A stretch of DNA of 11,483 bases from JBHGBB01 sp041946755 (GCA_041946755.1 JBHGBB010000131.1:1-11483), one strand, 5' to 3'. Positions 1 to 7,338 are shown, counted from the first letter of the stretch. The notes: generated by a model from the letters alone, not told the origin. Made by a program: numbers and translations.

Positions 1-3000
1 GTTATGATGGGTAGTTAAAATATGTAAATAGACTACACAATTTCCCCTATTCCGGTCAAGGATAGATTGTAGTTCCGGGATGGTTTTCTCTTCTAATCCG
101 ATAGTCGAAATCCGGATATGGACACTGGAAGTCAGCTTCTCTTCGACCTGATCGAGAGGCATCATCGAACTAACGATAAAGTTGAATTTATCGTTTAGAT
201 AATCCACTTTTCCGGTAATAAACACCATCGCATCTTTATGCAATAGCGCCCGATTCTTTTCGAACGATTCTCCGAAAATCCGGATTTCATCCAGATGTCC
301 GGCTAAATCTTCAATAGCGAAATTCGCATACTGTTTCCCTGACTTTCCACTCTGGATTTTGCATTGAGTGATAATTCCGGCAATTGAAATTATCGTGTTT
401 GCCGGTAGTTGTTTAATCGATGCAGTAGTCGATTCGGCATAGCGTGAGATAATCTTTTCGAAGTTCGCTAATGGATGGCCGGTAATATAGAATCCCAGCA
501 AATCTTTTTCATATTTTAATAGCACCGCTTCTTCAAATTCCGGCATATCCTCAAAAGCCGTTCCGGTATTATTATCTTCTTGATTAGAGCTCAGCATATC
601 GAAAAACGAGGTTTGCCCCAGCTCCTTCTCCCGTTGCCGTTGTGTACCGGCTTCAATCGCTTTATCCGATACCGCTACCATTTGGGCTCGATTAGCTCCT
701 AATGAATCAAACGCACCGCATTTGATTAGACTATCAACTACCCGAGAGTTTACGGCGCTAAAATCTATCCGTTCGCAGAAGTCGAATAACGAGCTGTATT
801 TCTGTTCCTGCCGGGCATTAACAATCGCTTCGATAGCGCCTAATCCGACGTTTTTTACTGCCGCTAAACCAAATCGGATAGTTTGATCGTCGATAACGGT
901 GAAGTCGGAATAACTCTCATTAACCGATGGCGGGAGCAATTTAATCCCATGATTTTTACAGTCGTTGATATAGAGTACGATTTTATCATGGTTACCCATT
1001 TCACTAGTGAGCAGGGAAGCCATGAATTCTACCGGATAATATGTTTTTAAGTAGGCGGTTTGATATGCGATAATCGCATAAGCGGTCGCGTGCGATTTAT
1101 TAAATCCATATCCGGCGAAATGTGCCATTAAATCAAAGATGGTTTCCGCGGTCTTCTTATCGACCTTATTTTTCGCTGCTCCTTGCAGGAATTTCTCCCG
1201 CTGTTTCATCATTTTAACTTCATCTTTTTTACCCATCGCGCTCCGGAGTTTATCCGCTTCCTGCATCGAGAATCCGGCTAGAACATTTGCAATCTGCATA
1301 ACCTGCTCTTGGTATACGATAACGCCATAAGTCTGTTCAAGAATCTTTTCCAGCGCTGGATGGATATATTCGATTTCAGTCTTACCATGGCGTCGTTTGA
1401 TAAAGTCGTCCACCATTCCGCTGCCTAATGGCCCTGGACGATATAAGGCTAAGATTGCAATCAAATCATCGAATCGGGATGGATTCAGTTTATGCAATAG
1501 ATCCCGCATTCCCGCACTTTCTACCTGGAACACCCCCATGGTATCTTCCCGGCTGAATAACTCATAAATTTTCTGGTCATCATAGGTTAATGCTGCTAAA
1601 TCGAGTTTAATTCCGCGCCGTTTTTCGATTAACTTAACCGCATCATCGATTACGGTTAGCGTCCGTAATCCCAAGAAATCCATTTTTAATAAGCCGATAT
1701 CCATAACCGCGGTCATATCATATTGAGTGGTGATATCTCCGGTATTGGCTTGTTTATAGAGCGGTAGGAAATCGGTTAATGGACTTGGTGCGATAACTAC
1801 TCCGGCAGCATGTGTTGATGCATGCCGGGTTAATCCTTGTAAAGCGGTAGCGACTTTAATCAATTCCTGATATTGCGGATTCTTATTTACCATTTCTTTC
1901 AACTCAGGAACGGATTTCAGCGATTCTTCAATAGAAGCATTAAACGGTACCAATTTCGCAATTTTATCCACTTCCGGTAACGGCATACTCAAGACTCGGC
2001 CGACATCGCGAATTGCATTCCGGGCGGCTAAGGTACCGAAGGTGATAATCTGGGATACATTCTCTTTTCCATACTTTTGGGTGACATATTGGACTACTTC
2101 CGGTCTCCGGCGGTAGCAGAAATCGATATCGATATCCGGGAGGGTAATCCGTTCGACATTCAGGAACCGTTCGAATAACAATCCATATTTCATCGGATCG
2201 ATATTCGTTATCCCTAAACAATAGGCGACTAACGAACCGGCAGCCGACCCTCGACCGGGACCGACCGGTATCCCTTGTTCTTTGGCATACCGGATGAAAT
2301 CCCAGACGATCAGGAAATATGCTCGGAATCGCATCTTCTCGATAACCGATAACTCATATTTCAGCCGCTCTTCCAATTCCGGGGTGATGGTTTGATACCG
2401 CTGTTTTAATCCATTTCTAACTTTTTCTTCTAATAACGTGGTCAGGGTATATCCTTCCGGGACATGATATGCCGGTAAATGCGGTTTCCCGAATTCGAGT
2501 TCTATTCCGCATTTTTCGGCGATTTCGACGGTATTGGTTACCGCTTCTTCTAGTCCGGAAAATTGTTTCCGCATTTCATCCGGCGATTTAAAATAGAACT
2601 CGTCGGTATCGAATTTTAATCGGTCGGTTTCGTCAACAGTTTTCCCGGTTTGGATACAGAGCAGGATATCGTGCGCTTTTGCATCGGATTTCTGCATATA
2701 ATGGCAGTCGTTGGTAGCGACTAGTTTCAGCCCCATTTGTTTACTTAACTCCACCAACTTCTGGTTGACATTTTTCTGCTCCTCTAATCCATTCTGCTGC
2801 AATTCCAGATAAAAATTATCTTTACCAAACAGGGAAATGAATCGGTCAGCGGTTTGCTTTGCTTTCTCTTCCTGACCGGAAAGGAGCAGTTGCGGAATTT
2901 CGCCTTGCAAGCAGGCTGATAAGGCAATAATATCCGAATGGTATTGTTCTAATAGTTCCCAATCGATCCGGGGTTTATAATAGAATCCTTCCAAGAAGGC

Positions 3001-3351
3001 TTTGGACGAGAGTTGGATCAGGTTCTGATATCCTTTTTCATTTTTCGCCAGCAGAATCAGATGGAAATTCTTCTCTTTTTTCCCGGTATCGGCATAAACC
3101 GGGTCGCGGTCAAGTCTTCCTTTTGGTGCCACATACATTTCGCAGCCGAGAATCGGTTTAATCCCCTGTTCCATAGCGGTTTTATAGAAGTCGATGGCAC
3201 CGAAAAAATTCCCATGGTCGGTTACGGCTAATGCCGGCATCTTATATTCGACCGCTTTTTTTACTAAATCATTGATGCGGCAAGCGCCATCGAGAAGACT
3301 ATATTGGCTATGAACGTGCAAATGCACGAAATTCGCATGGTCTTTTAACAT
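1..3351 (-). CDS. dnaE: DNA polymerase III subunit alpha (3' end outside the window)
   Basis: This is the catalytic subunit of the replicative DNA polymerase. The frame is open for 1117 codons from the ATG at 3351 to the window edge, so only the last few dozen residues of a normal DnaE (about 1160 in E. coli) are missing. The N-terminus reads MLKDHANFVHLHVHSQYSLL, a typical PHP-domain start. Putative metal ligands of the PHP site are retained (HLHVH at 10-14, DH at 45-46, the E of GCEMYVAP, D215 and H217 of NDCHY), which suggests an active PHP exonuclease. The polymerase core shows GPGRGSAAGS and the catalytic PDIDIDF at 405-411. A helix-hairpin-helix region (GYGFNKSHATAY) and an OB-fold region (IAGIITQCKIQSGKSGKQYA) follow. 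No intein or frameshift is seen. The start codon has no recognisable Shine-Dalgarno sequence. Identity is certain; PHP activity is inferred. Confidence 0.98.
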   Translation of the reverse strand, partial: MLKDHANFVHLHVHSQYSLLDGACRINDLVKKAVEYKMPALAVTDHGNFFGAIDFYKTAMEQGIKPILGCEMYVAPKGRLDRDPVYADTGKKEKNFHLILLAKNEKGYQNLIQLSSKAFLEGFYYKPRIDWELLEQYHSDIIALSACLQGEIPQLLLSGQEEKAKQTADRFISLFGKDNFYLELQQNGLEEQKNVNQKLVELSKQMGLKLVATNDCHYMQKSDAKAHDILLCIQTGKTVDETDRLKFDTDEFYFKSPDEMRKQFSGLEEAVTNTVEIAEKCGIELEFGKPHLPAYHVPEGYTLTTLLEEKVRNGLKQRYQTITPELEERLKYELSVIEKMRFRAYFLIVWDFIRYAKEQGIPVGPGRGSAAGSLVAYCLGITNIDPMKYGLLFERFLNVERITLPDIDIDFCYRRRPEVVQYVTQKYGKENVSQIITFGTLAARNAIRDVGRVLSMPLPEVDKIAKLVPFNASIEESLKSVPELKEMVNKNPQYQELIKVATALQGLTRHASTHAAGVVIAPSPLTDFLPLYKQANTGDITTQYDMTAVMDIGLLKMDFLGLRTLTVIDDAVKLIEKRRGIKLDLAALTYDDQKIYELFSREDTMGVFQVESAGMRDLLHKLNPSRFDDLIAILALYRPGPLGSGMVDDFIKRRHGKTEIEYIHPALEKILEQTYGVIVYQEQVMQIANVLAGFSMQEADKLRSAMGKKDEVKMMKQREKFLQGAAKNKVDKKTAETIFDLMAHFAGYGFNKSHATAYAIIAYQTAYLKTYYPVEFMASLLTSEMGNHDKIVLYINDCKNHGIKLLPPSVNESYSDFTVIDDQTIRFGLAAVKNVGLGAIEAIVNARQEQKYSSLFDFCERIDFSAVNSRVVDSLIKCGAFDSLGANRAQMVAVSDKAIEAGTQRQREKELGQTSFFDMLSSNQEDNNTGTAFEDMPEFEEAVLLKYEKDLLGFYITGHPLANFEKIISRYAESTTASIKQLPANTIISIAGIITQCKIQSGKSGKQYANFAIEDLAGHLDEIRIFGESFEKNRALLHKDAMVFITGKVDYLNDKFNFIVSSMMPLDQVEEKLTSSVHIRISTIGLEEKTIPELQSILDRNRGNCVVYLHILTTHHN

Positions 3352-3356
3352 AGATA

Positions 3357-3396
3357 AAACGAACCGAAAAACGGAAAAACAGAAGAACGAAAGAAC
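3357..3396 (-). repeat. Degenerate octamer tandem repeat in the dnaE leader
   Basis: On the minus strand four octamers follow each other in exact phase: GTTCTTTC, GTTCTTCT, GTTTTTCC and GTTTTTCG (3396 down to 3365). A fifth, weaker unit, GTTCGTTT, lies at 3364-3357. The tract ends five bases before the dnaE ATG and occupies the place where a Shine-Dalgarno sequence would be expected. It is almost pure pyrimidine on the mRNA. It could be a decayed simple-sequence repeat or a translation-modulating leader element. Confidence 0.7.
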
Positions 3397-3424
3397 TATT
3401 GGATTTTAAGTTCATTCGTTTTTT
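3386..3424 (+). other. Imperfect inverted repeat with a T tract
   Basis: The arms at 3386-3397 (AACGAAAGAACT) and 3409-3420 (AGTTCATTCGTT) pair at 11 of 12 positions around an 11-nt loop. A run of six T follows on the plus strand. It is shaped like a plus-strand terminator, but no plus-strand gene lies upstream. On the minus strand it falls inside the predicted dnaE leader, where it could fold in the mRNA. The function is unknown. Confidence 0.45.
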
Positions 3425-3451
3425 GGTTTTTAAGTGATGATTTATTTAATC

Positions 3452-3480
3452 ATCTTACCTTGCAATTCCAGTTTAGTCAA
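3452..3480 (-). promoter_or_regulatory. Predicted sigma70-type promoter of dnaE
   Basis: On the minus strand TTGACT (-35, 3480-3475) is followed after exactly 17 bp by TAAGAT (-10, 3457-3452). The -35 matches consensus at 5 of 6 positions and the -10 at 4 of 6. Transcription would begin near 3445, giving a leader of about 95 nt that contains the inverted repeat and the octamer tract before the dnaE ATG. Confidence 0.55.
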
Positions 3481-3528
3481 TCAAGATAAAACCATTTTAG
3501 CTATAAATCAGGTGGGATTTTACGGAAT

Positions 3529-3565
3529 AAAAAAAAGCGGAGAATTGGATTAACCAATTCTCCGC
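3529..3565 (-). terminator. Rho-independent terminator of the 3597-5384 gene
   Basis: A perfect 12-bp stem (GCGGAGAATTGG, 3537-3548, against 3554-3565) closes a 5-nt loop. On the minus strand it runs directly into eight T (3536-3529). It begins about 30 bases after the stop codon of the secreted-protein gene and upstream of the dnaE promoter, so it separates the two transcription units. This is the strongest terminator in the window. Confidence 0.93.
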
Positions 3566-3596
3566 AATAACTTCTCATTTATCAAAGTACCGTGGT

Positions 3597-5384
3597 TTAT
3601 TCGAATAGTTCGAATCGAATATATTTCCGCGGTGCCGTTTCTTTATAAATCGGCGCCGAAGTCGGGTTAACGGTAATATTAACCGTTAACGTTACCGGGG
3701 TGGGTGATAATGAATCGGTAACCGTTAAATCTACCGTTCCACCATTATCTCCGGTGAAGATCACTGAATTACCTTCTGTCGTATCCAGTGAACCTACTCC
3801 GGTCGTGCTTAATGCCCAGGTGAATGGAGCAATACCACCTTCTACTGAGAACGTCTGAGTTTTACCTTTAGAAACCGTTATCGGTCCTGAAGGGATAACA
3901 TTAAACGCCACTCCATTCTGGATCGTGGCGCTACCTTTAGTGGTGAACGAGTTCGGTCCATCCGGTGGTGAATAAATATACAACTTGCTATGCTGAGTAT
4001 CATGGAGATACAGATTCCCTGCCGCGTCAATATCGAGTTGCCGAGGAGTACAGCTGGTTATCGGTATTGTTGTCGCTACCGAATTTAAATTCCCGATTGG
4101 TAGCGGGTCGAATGGGAATACGGTGAATCCTGAATTAGCAGCGTTGTATACATAATACGGTGCTGTGATAACCCGATTTCGCTTTTCATCAATCACAAAT
4201 CCAGCGCAATCGGCGAAAAGCGGATCAGTCCCGCCGCCGGTTCCTATTTGTCGCGAATCCCAAACAATTGTTTGCCGATCTGGACTAAATACTACTATGG
4301 TTGGAAGATTGGTTCCTGTGTATTGATAATTACTTACCCACCATCTTCCAAGTGAATCTTTCGCCAGAGTTTGAGAGCCAATAGGAGAAGCTGTCGCACC
4401 ATTACCGGCATCTACCAGCACGCCATATCCGGCTAGTCCCGGTGTAGCGGTAAACGAACTATCGTTTATCCAAACCGTTGGCGGTGTTGAGCAAGGGAAC
4501 GGTCCTTCACCAACATCATATTTCCAGACGCTGGATAACTGCGGATCAGTTCCATTATTCGCATAACCACTTGGCAAATCCTGGTCGATGGTATAGAGTA
4601 CCGTAGTAGTTCCCGTACCTTCAACTAATAGAGAAATGATATTACCATACAGGCCGGTAGAAAATCCGGTAGAGGCGTCTCGGTTGGTAGTATCAAAGAT
4701 CGGAGTCCAGGTTCCGGAAAGGTCACCGGATTCCGCGCGCCATATTCCGGAATTAGTAACGGAATAATCAGCTATCCATACCTTATCATCGGTACCAATA
4801 AACGTGTGCCATGGACTGACTGAAGTACCAACGCGTGACCAGGGAATGTTGCCCCTCAAACCAGTAGTTGCAACACCAAACGGGTCCGAGCCATCAGGAT
4901 AAATCGGAACTATTCCGAAGGCAGCAGATGGACTATAATAGCAACATGAATTATAAATCAACCCAAAATAGGGACTACCCTGATTTTTGTTGACTCTACA
5001 TCCGCCACGTGCATATGAGAATGTAAAGGTAGAGGTTGAATCATTGGAAATCTTAGTCCAAGCAGAATGTCCTACGGAATCGGTAGCTACGACGCTGATT
5101 CCAAAAGTATTTCCGGTTTCAACGCCGGTTCCGGTACGATCCCAAATAACGGTATTTAATCCGAAATTGGTAGTTCCCGGTAGAGTTACCCGAACGGTTG
5201 TGTCCGGTAATGGACCATAAATGTTCACTGCTACTGCTGAACAAGCTTCATTCAATCGATAGCAGATTATTCCATTCTCTCCGGAATCATCTACCGTTAT
5301 ATTAAACGGCATAACGTTGGCTAAACTTACTGTTGCTGTAACAAATACAAATATACTTACTAATAGATAAAATGATTTTTTCAA
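3597..5384 (-). CDS. Secreted protein with Ig-like modules and a beta-propeller-like centre
   Basis: The predicted product is an exported protein of 595 residues with unknown biological role. The chosen start is the TTG at 5384. A strong AAGGAGGTG lies at the right distance upstream, whereas the earlier in-frame GTG at 5402 sits inside that ribosome-binding site. The first residues (MKKSFYLLVSIFVFVTATVS) form a signal peptide, probably cleaved near SLA-N. Residues about 45-115 resemble the FlgD-type Ig module (GLNTVIWDRTGTGVETGN... VVATDSVGHSAW). The middle carries irregular propeller-type strands such as DSLGRWWVSNYQY and IDAAGNLYLHDTQHSKLYIY, which resemble NHL/streptogramin-lyase repeats. 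Residues about 490-575 form an Ig/PKD-like module (ITVSKGKTQTFSVEGGIAPF). There is no clear anchor; the end is RKYIRFELFE. A surface or extracellular role is inferred. It has its own promoter and terminator. Confidence 0.88.
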   Translation of the reverse strand: MKKSFYLLVSIFVFVTATVSLANVMPFNITVDDSGENGIICYRLNEACSAVAVNIYGPLPDTTVRVTLPGTTNFGLNTVIWDRTGTGVETGNTFGISVVATDSVGHSAWTKISNDSTSTFTFSYARGGCRVNKNQGSPYFGLIYNSCCYYSPSAAFGIVPIYPDGSDPFGVATTGLRGNIPWSRVGTSVSPWHTFIGTDDKVWIADYSVTNSGIWRAESGDLSGTWTPIFDTTNRDASTGFSTGLYGNIISLLVEGTGTTTVLYTIDQDLPSGYANNGTDPQLSSVWKYDVGEGPFPCSTPPTVWINDSSFTATPGLAGYGVLVDAGNGATASPIGSQTLAKDSLGRWWVSNYQYTGTNLPTIVVFSPDRQTIVWDSRQIGTGGGTDPLFADCAGFVIDEKRNRVITAPYYVYNAANSGFTVFPFDPLPIGNLNSVATTIPITSCTPRQLDIDAAGNLYLHDTQHSKLYIYSPPDGPNSFTTKGSATIQNGVAFNVIPSGPITVSKGKTQTFSVEGGIAPFTWALSTTGVGSLDTTEGNSVIFTGDNGGTVDLTVTDSLSPTPVTLTVNITVNPTSAPIYKETAPRKYIRFELFE

Positions 5385-5446
5385 AGTTACACCTCCTTTC
5401 ACTTAAGTTATAATTTTATAATGGTGCACAAAGTAAACCGATTGAA

Positions 5447-5491
5447 TTAAGTCAAGTCATAGGAAACTCAATTTCTTGACTTAAAATCAAG
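5447..5491 (-). promoter_or_regulatory. Competing stem-loops in the leader of the secreted-protein gene
   Basis: A perfect 10-bp inverted repeat, TTAAGTCAAG (5447-5456) against CTTGACTTAA (5475-5484), encloses 18 nt. The same CTTGA segment (5475-5479) can instead pair with TCAAG at 5487-5491. The two hairpins are therefore mutually exclusive in the predicted leader RNA. Neither is followed by a clear T run on the minus strand. It may be an RNA switch, a protein-binding operator, or only an AT-rich coincidence. Confidence 0.4.
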
Positions 5492-5525
5492 GTTTTATTT
5501 ATAACTTATCTTCAGGGAAGTAAAA

Positions 5526-5554
5526 ATTATAAAATAAATAAAATTATGTGTCTA
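5526..5554 (-). promoter_or_regulatory. Predicted sigma70-type promoter of the 3597-5384 gene
   Basis: On the minus strand TAGACA (-35, 5554-5549) is followed by a 17-bp AT-rich spacer and a perfect TATAAT (-10, 5531-5526). Transcription would start near 5519. That gives a leader of about 135 nt, unusually long for a single secreted-protein gene. Confidence 0.65.
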
Positions 5555-5583
5555 GAACAATATTGCGAAATTTTGGTATTATT

Positions 5584-5620
5584 TTGCGGTAGGGGTTTTC
5601 TGGTGGATATAACACCCTAT
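5584..5620 (+). repeat. GGTAGGGG-type intergenic repeat, copy 1
   Basis: TTGCGGTAGGGGTTT at 5584-5598 matches 8538-8552 with a single mismatch. Weak dyad symmetry is present: TAGGG (5590-5594) can pair with CCCTA (5615-5619), and GGTG with CACC inside. It lies in the spacer between the two secreted-protein genes and resembles dispersed palindromic repeats rather than coding DNA. Confidence 0.45.
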
Positions 5621-5678
5621 TTGGCTCAATAAAACAGAATATTGATTCCAAATAAGTAACATATAAAAAACATAGCGT

Positions 5679-6662
5679 TTAAAACGATAATTTTGCGGTT
5701 GCAGTTTCTCTTCGATAGGTTACAGTTACTAGTTCGTTATTCGTTCCTTCTATGATTCCATTCCCGGGAATCGGTGCACCTTGGCTGATAGCAATCGATT
5801 TCTTATTCATAAAAATCCCGCTGTTTTTCCAGGTTTCTTCCAGCATAATTCGTTCATTATCACCGGAAACGGTAGTAATCGTAACCGGAAATGACTGGAT
5901 AGTGCTTGCATCGGAATTAACCGATAAATCTTCTACCGTTATATAGCTGCCGGTAGAACTGATACTTTCGATTATATCCTGATTGAAATTGGTGAACCGG
6001 ACTGGAACCGGATTCCGAACCAAGAGCCGCAAAGTTGCCTGGCCTAATGGGAACCGATATCCTTTACCATAGAGAACATTAAACTGCCGGTCTCGAATCC
6101 CTACATAATCTTCCTGGACCGCAATCTGGTAGCAGGTGAGGCTTTCTACCGGATCGGTGGAAGTATCGCCCATACCGATTCGGAGCCGGTATCGGGTACT
6201 ATTAACGCCGCTAGCTTGGACTTTCGCAATCAGTTCATAGGGAGGAACGAACCGGGCTAATTGGCCTCCTTTTCCATTTCTGGCGCCGGGAGAATAAACA
6301 ATCCGGGTAAAGTCGTTTTCCGGATTGACATGGAGGGTTCGCGGGGAAGTGCCTTCGAAACTATAATAGTGCGGTTTCCCGGCGACCAAAATCCAGTTAT
6401 CCGGGAACTCGGTCTGATAATTCCAGGTTTCAGTGAATGGGGTAGCGCCGCGAACTACCACATCGCTCCAGGTGATATCGCAATGGTCGGTAGTTAACAT
6501 AATAGTACCTACCCGGTCGTTGGGGGAGACTCCTGACCCTAATAGTTTACCGTTAAGATACCCGGCAAGAGTCATCGCCCCGAAACTCAAACTAGTTGAA
6601 ATGATAAAGAGACCTAGTATACATATTATAATGCTGGATTTTGGAATTGAACGATTTCGCAT
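5679..6662 (-). CDS. Secreted beta-rich protein of unknown function
   Basis: The product is 327 residues from the ATG at 6662, which has AAGGA seven to eight bases upstream. The open frame extends further upstream (to 6734), but that extension lies inside the promoter region and is not supported. An N-terminal signal peptide (MRNRSIPKSSIIICILGLF, then a small-residue region ending near SFGA) predicts export. The central part (about 30-230) is beta-rich and may be a jelly-roll/ConA-like module, but I recognise no specific family. The C-terminal part (about 241-327) follows a pattern known from bacterial surface proteins: VEDLSVNSD... SGDNERIMLEETWKNSGIF... VTVTY, comparable to modules with the signature LTETG-x-nSGvF. 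No catalytic motif is seen. It has its own promoter, so it is probably monocistronic. Confidence 0.85.
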   Translation of the reverse strand: MRNRSIPKSSIIICILGLFIISTSLSFGAMTLAGYLNGKLLGSGVSPNDRVGTIMLTTDHCDITWSDVVVRGATPFTETWNYQTEFPDNWILVAGKPHYYSFEGTSPRTLHVNPENDFTRIVYSPGARNGKGGQLARFVPPYELIAKVQASGVNSTRYRLRIGMGDTSTDPVESLTCYQIAVQEDYVGIRDRQFNVLYGKGYRFPLGQATLRLLVRNPVPVRFTNFNQDIIESISSTGSYITVEDLSVNSDASTIQSFPVTITTVSGDNERIMLEETWKNSGIFMNKKSIAISQGAPIPGNGIIEGTNNELVTVTYRRETATAKLSF

Positions 6663-6705
6663 ATCGAGTTCCTTTCTAAGATGAAATAGACAAGTTGCGA
6701 TAATT

Positions 6706-6734
6706 ATTATATCTCTGAACAAAAAAATATGCAA
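6706..6734 (-). promoter_or_regulatory. Predicted sigma70-type promoter of the 5679-6662 gene
   Basis: On the minus strand TTGCAT (-35, 6734-6729), a 17-bp spacer and a perfect TATAAT (-10, 6711-6706) place transcription start near 6699. This leaves a leader of about 37 nt before the chosen ATG at 6662. It also argues against translation from any start codon upstream of 6699. Confidence 0.6.
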
Positions 6735-6827
6735 GTTGGTAACGATATGATAAATAAGTATATTTAATAATTTGAATATACTATCATCTTTTTTGCGGCT
6801 AGGTTAATTTTGGTACTAAATTGCGGC

Positions 6828-6863
6828 AAAAGCAAGTTTGCCAACTGGAGAACTTGCTTTTTT
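6828..6863 (+). terminator. Terminator-like hairpin 1 of 3
   Basis: An 11-bp stem, AAAAGCAAGTT (6828-6838) against AACTTGCTTTT (6851-6861), closes a 12-nt loop. On the plus strand it ends in six T (6858-6863). It has the form of an intrinsic terminator for plus-strand transcription, yet no plus-strand gene is visible upstream. It is followed by two hairpins of similar plan. Confidence 0.5.
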
Positions 6864-6890
6864 AAATAGACACTCTGGTTGAACTAATAT

Positions 6891-6925
6891 AAAAATCAGT
6901 TTCTCTAATAGGGACTTTGATTTTT
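6891..6925. repeat. Terminator-like hairpin 2 of 3
   Basis: AAAAATCA (6891-6898) pairs with TGATTTTT (6918-6925). The loop, TTCTCTAATAGGG with flanking GT and AC, resembles the loops of hairpins 1 and 3. It has A5 on one side and T5 on the other, so it could act on either strand, though the stem is weak. Confidence 0.4.
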
Positions 6926-6970
6926 CATTGATAATAAATAAGTTATAGAACATGACTTTATCCGGGAGTG

Positions 6971-6998
6971 CAAGTTATCTATTAGAGAACTTGTTTTT
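6971..6998 (+). repeat. Terminator-like hairpin 3 of 3
   Basis: CAAGTT (6971-6976) pairs with AACTTG (6988-6993), followed by five T (6994-6998). The sequence GAGAACTTG then T-rich then AAAT is shared with hairpin 1 (6848-6867), so hairpins 1 and 3 are probably copies of one element. Confidence 0.4.
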
Positions 6999-7004
6999 AA
7001 ATTG

Positions 7005-7049
7005 ACCGATTTATCTCGGTGTAAGAACAAGGCTGTTCCGATCAGCCTT
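7005..7049. repeat. Two short adjacent hairpins
   Basis: ACCGA (7005-7009) pairs with TCGGT (7016-7020). It is followed at once by AAGGCTG (7029-7035) pairing with CAGCCTT (7043-7049) around a 7-nt loop. They begin the run of back-to-back hairpins that reaches to 7197. Confidence 0.45.
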
Positions 7050-7066
7050 ACTTCTTCCCCGGATTC

Positions 7067-7099
7067 TGATACGAACGAGATATTATCTCCTTCGTATCA
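7067..7099. repeat. Long palindrome A (related to palindrome B)
   Basis: The segment 7067-7099 is a near-perfect palindrome. Arms GATACGAA/TTCGTATC and inner GAGATA/TATCTC are broken only by one C-C mismatch (7076 and 7090), centred on T7083. Its core GAACGAGATATTATCTC (7073-7089) is identical to that of palindrome B 44 bp downstream. As RNA or as single-stranded DNA it would fold into a stem of about 15 bp. Confidence 0.8.
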
Positions 7100-7106
7100 A
7101 CTTCCC

Positions 7107-7155
7107 TTCCAAAGATGAACGAGATATTATCTCGTTCATCCCAAAACCTTTGGAA
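7107..7155. repeat. Long palindrome B with an outer stem
   Basis: Positions 7114-7140 form a perfect 27-nt palindrome of 13 bp around T7127. TTCCAAAG (7107-7114) and CTTTGGAA (7148-7155) form a further outer stem around it, sharing one base with the inner arm. The core repeats palindrome A exactly over 17 nt, but the outer arms differ (GATGAAC/GTTCATC here) and still pair. This suggests the structure, not the sequence, is kept. Confidence 0.85.
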
Positions 7156-7156
7156 T

Positions 7157-7197
7157 GCGGTAGTTTACTACCGCTGTGTCATTAAGGAGCTGGCTCC
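7157..7197. repeat. Two further hairpins, GCGGTAGT and GGAGC
   Basis: GCGGTAGT (7157-7164) pairs perfectly with ACTACCGC (7167-7174). Shortly after, GGAGC (7186-7190) faces GCTCC (7193-7197). Neither has a T run, so they are not ordinary terminators. They complete the chain of hairpins that starts at 7005. Confidence 0.6.
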
Positions 7198-7284
7198 GAT
7201 AGTATATTTTACATTTTGCATTGGCTTATCTAGGTATCTTGGTGGTGAAAATTTAATTGGATATTGGAATCAAGAATTTTATAT

Positions 7285-7313
7285 GGTAGGAGCAATGCAT
7301 GCCTTGTCCGAGG
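7285..7313. repeat. GGTAGGAGCA-type repeat, copy 2 of the GTAGGRG group
   Basis: GGTAGGAGCAATGCATGCCTTG (split here as GGTAGGAGCA at 7285-7294, then ATGCATGC at 7295-7302, then CTTGTCC) has weak dyad symmetry: GGA-CAA against TTGTCC. It resembles dispersed bacterial repeats of the GTAGGGGC...TGCATG...GCCC kind, which I know in general terms only. Confidence 0.35.
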
Positions 7314-7338
7314 TAATAATGCAGAAGAAGGTGTTACT

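Noticed and set aside
1139..3231. Short frames opposite dnaE on the plus strand and in another minus-strand frame
   Set aside because: They are shadows of the continuous dnaE frame and show no independent motifs.
6663..6734. Upstream extension of the 5679-6662 protein to 6734
   Set aside because: It would overlap the predicted promoter, and the ATG at 6662 has a good ribosome-binding site followed at once by a signal peptide.
7005..7197. CRISPR array or tRNA cluster
   Set aside because: Repeats are not of constant length with unique spacers, and no cloverleaf with acceptor stem and CCA end can be formed from the hairpins.
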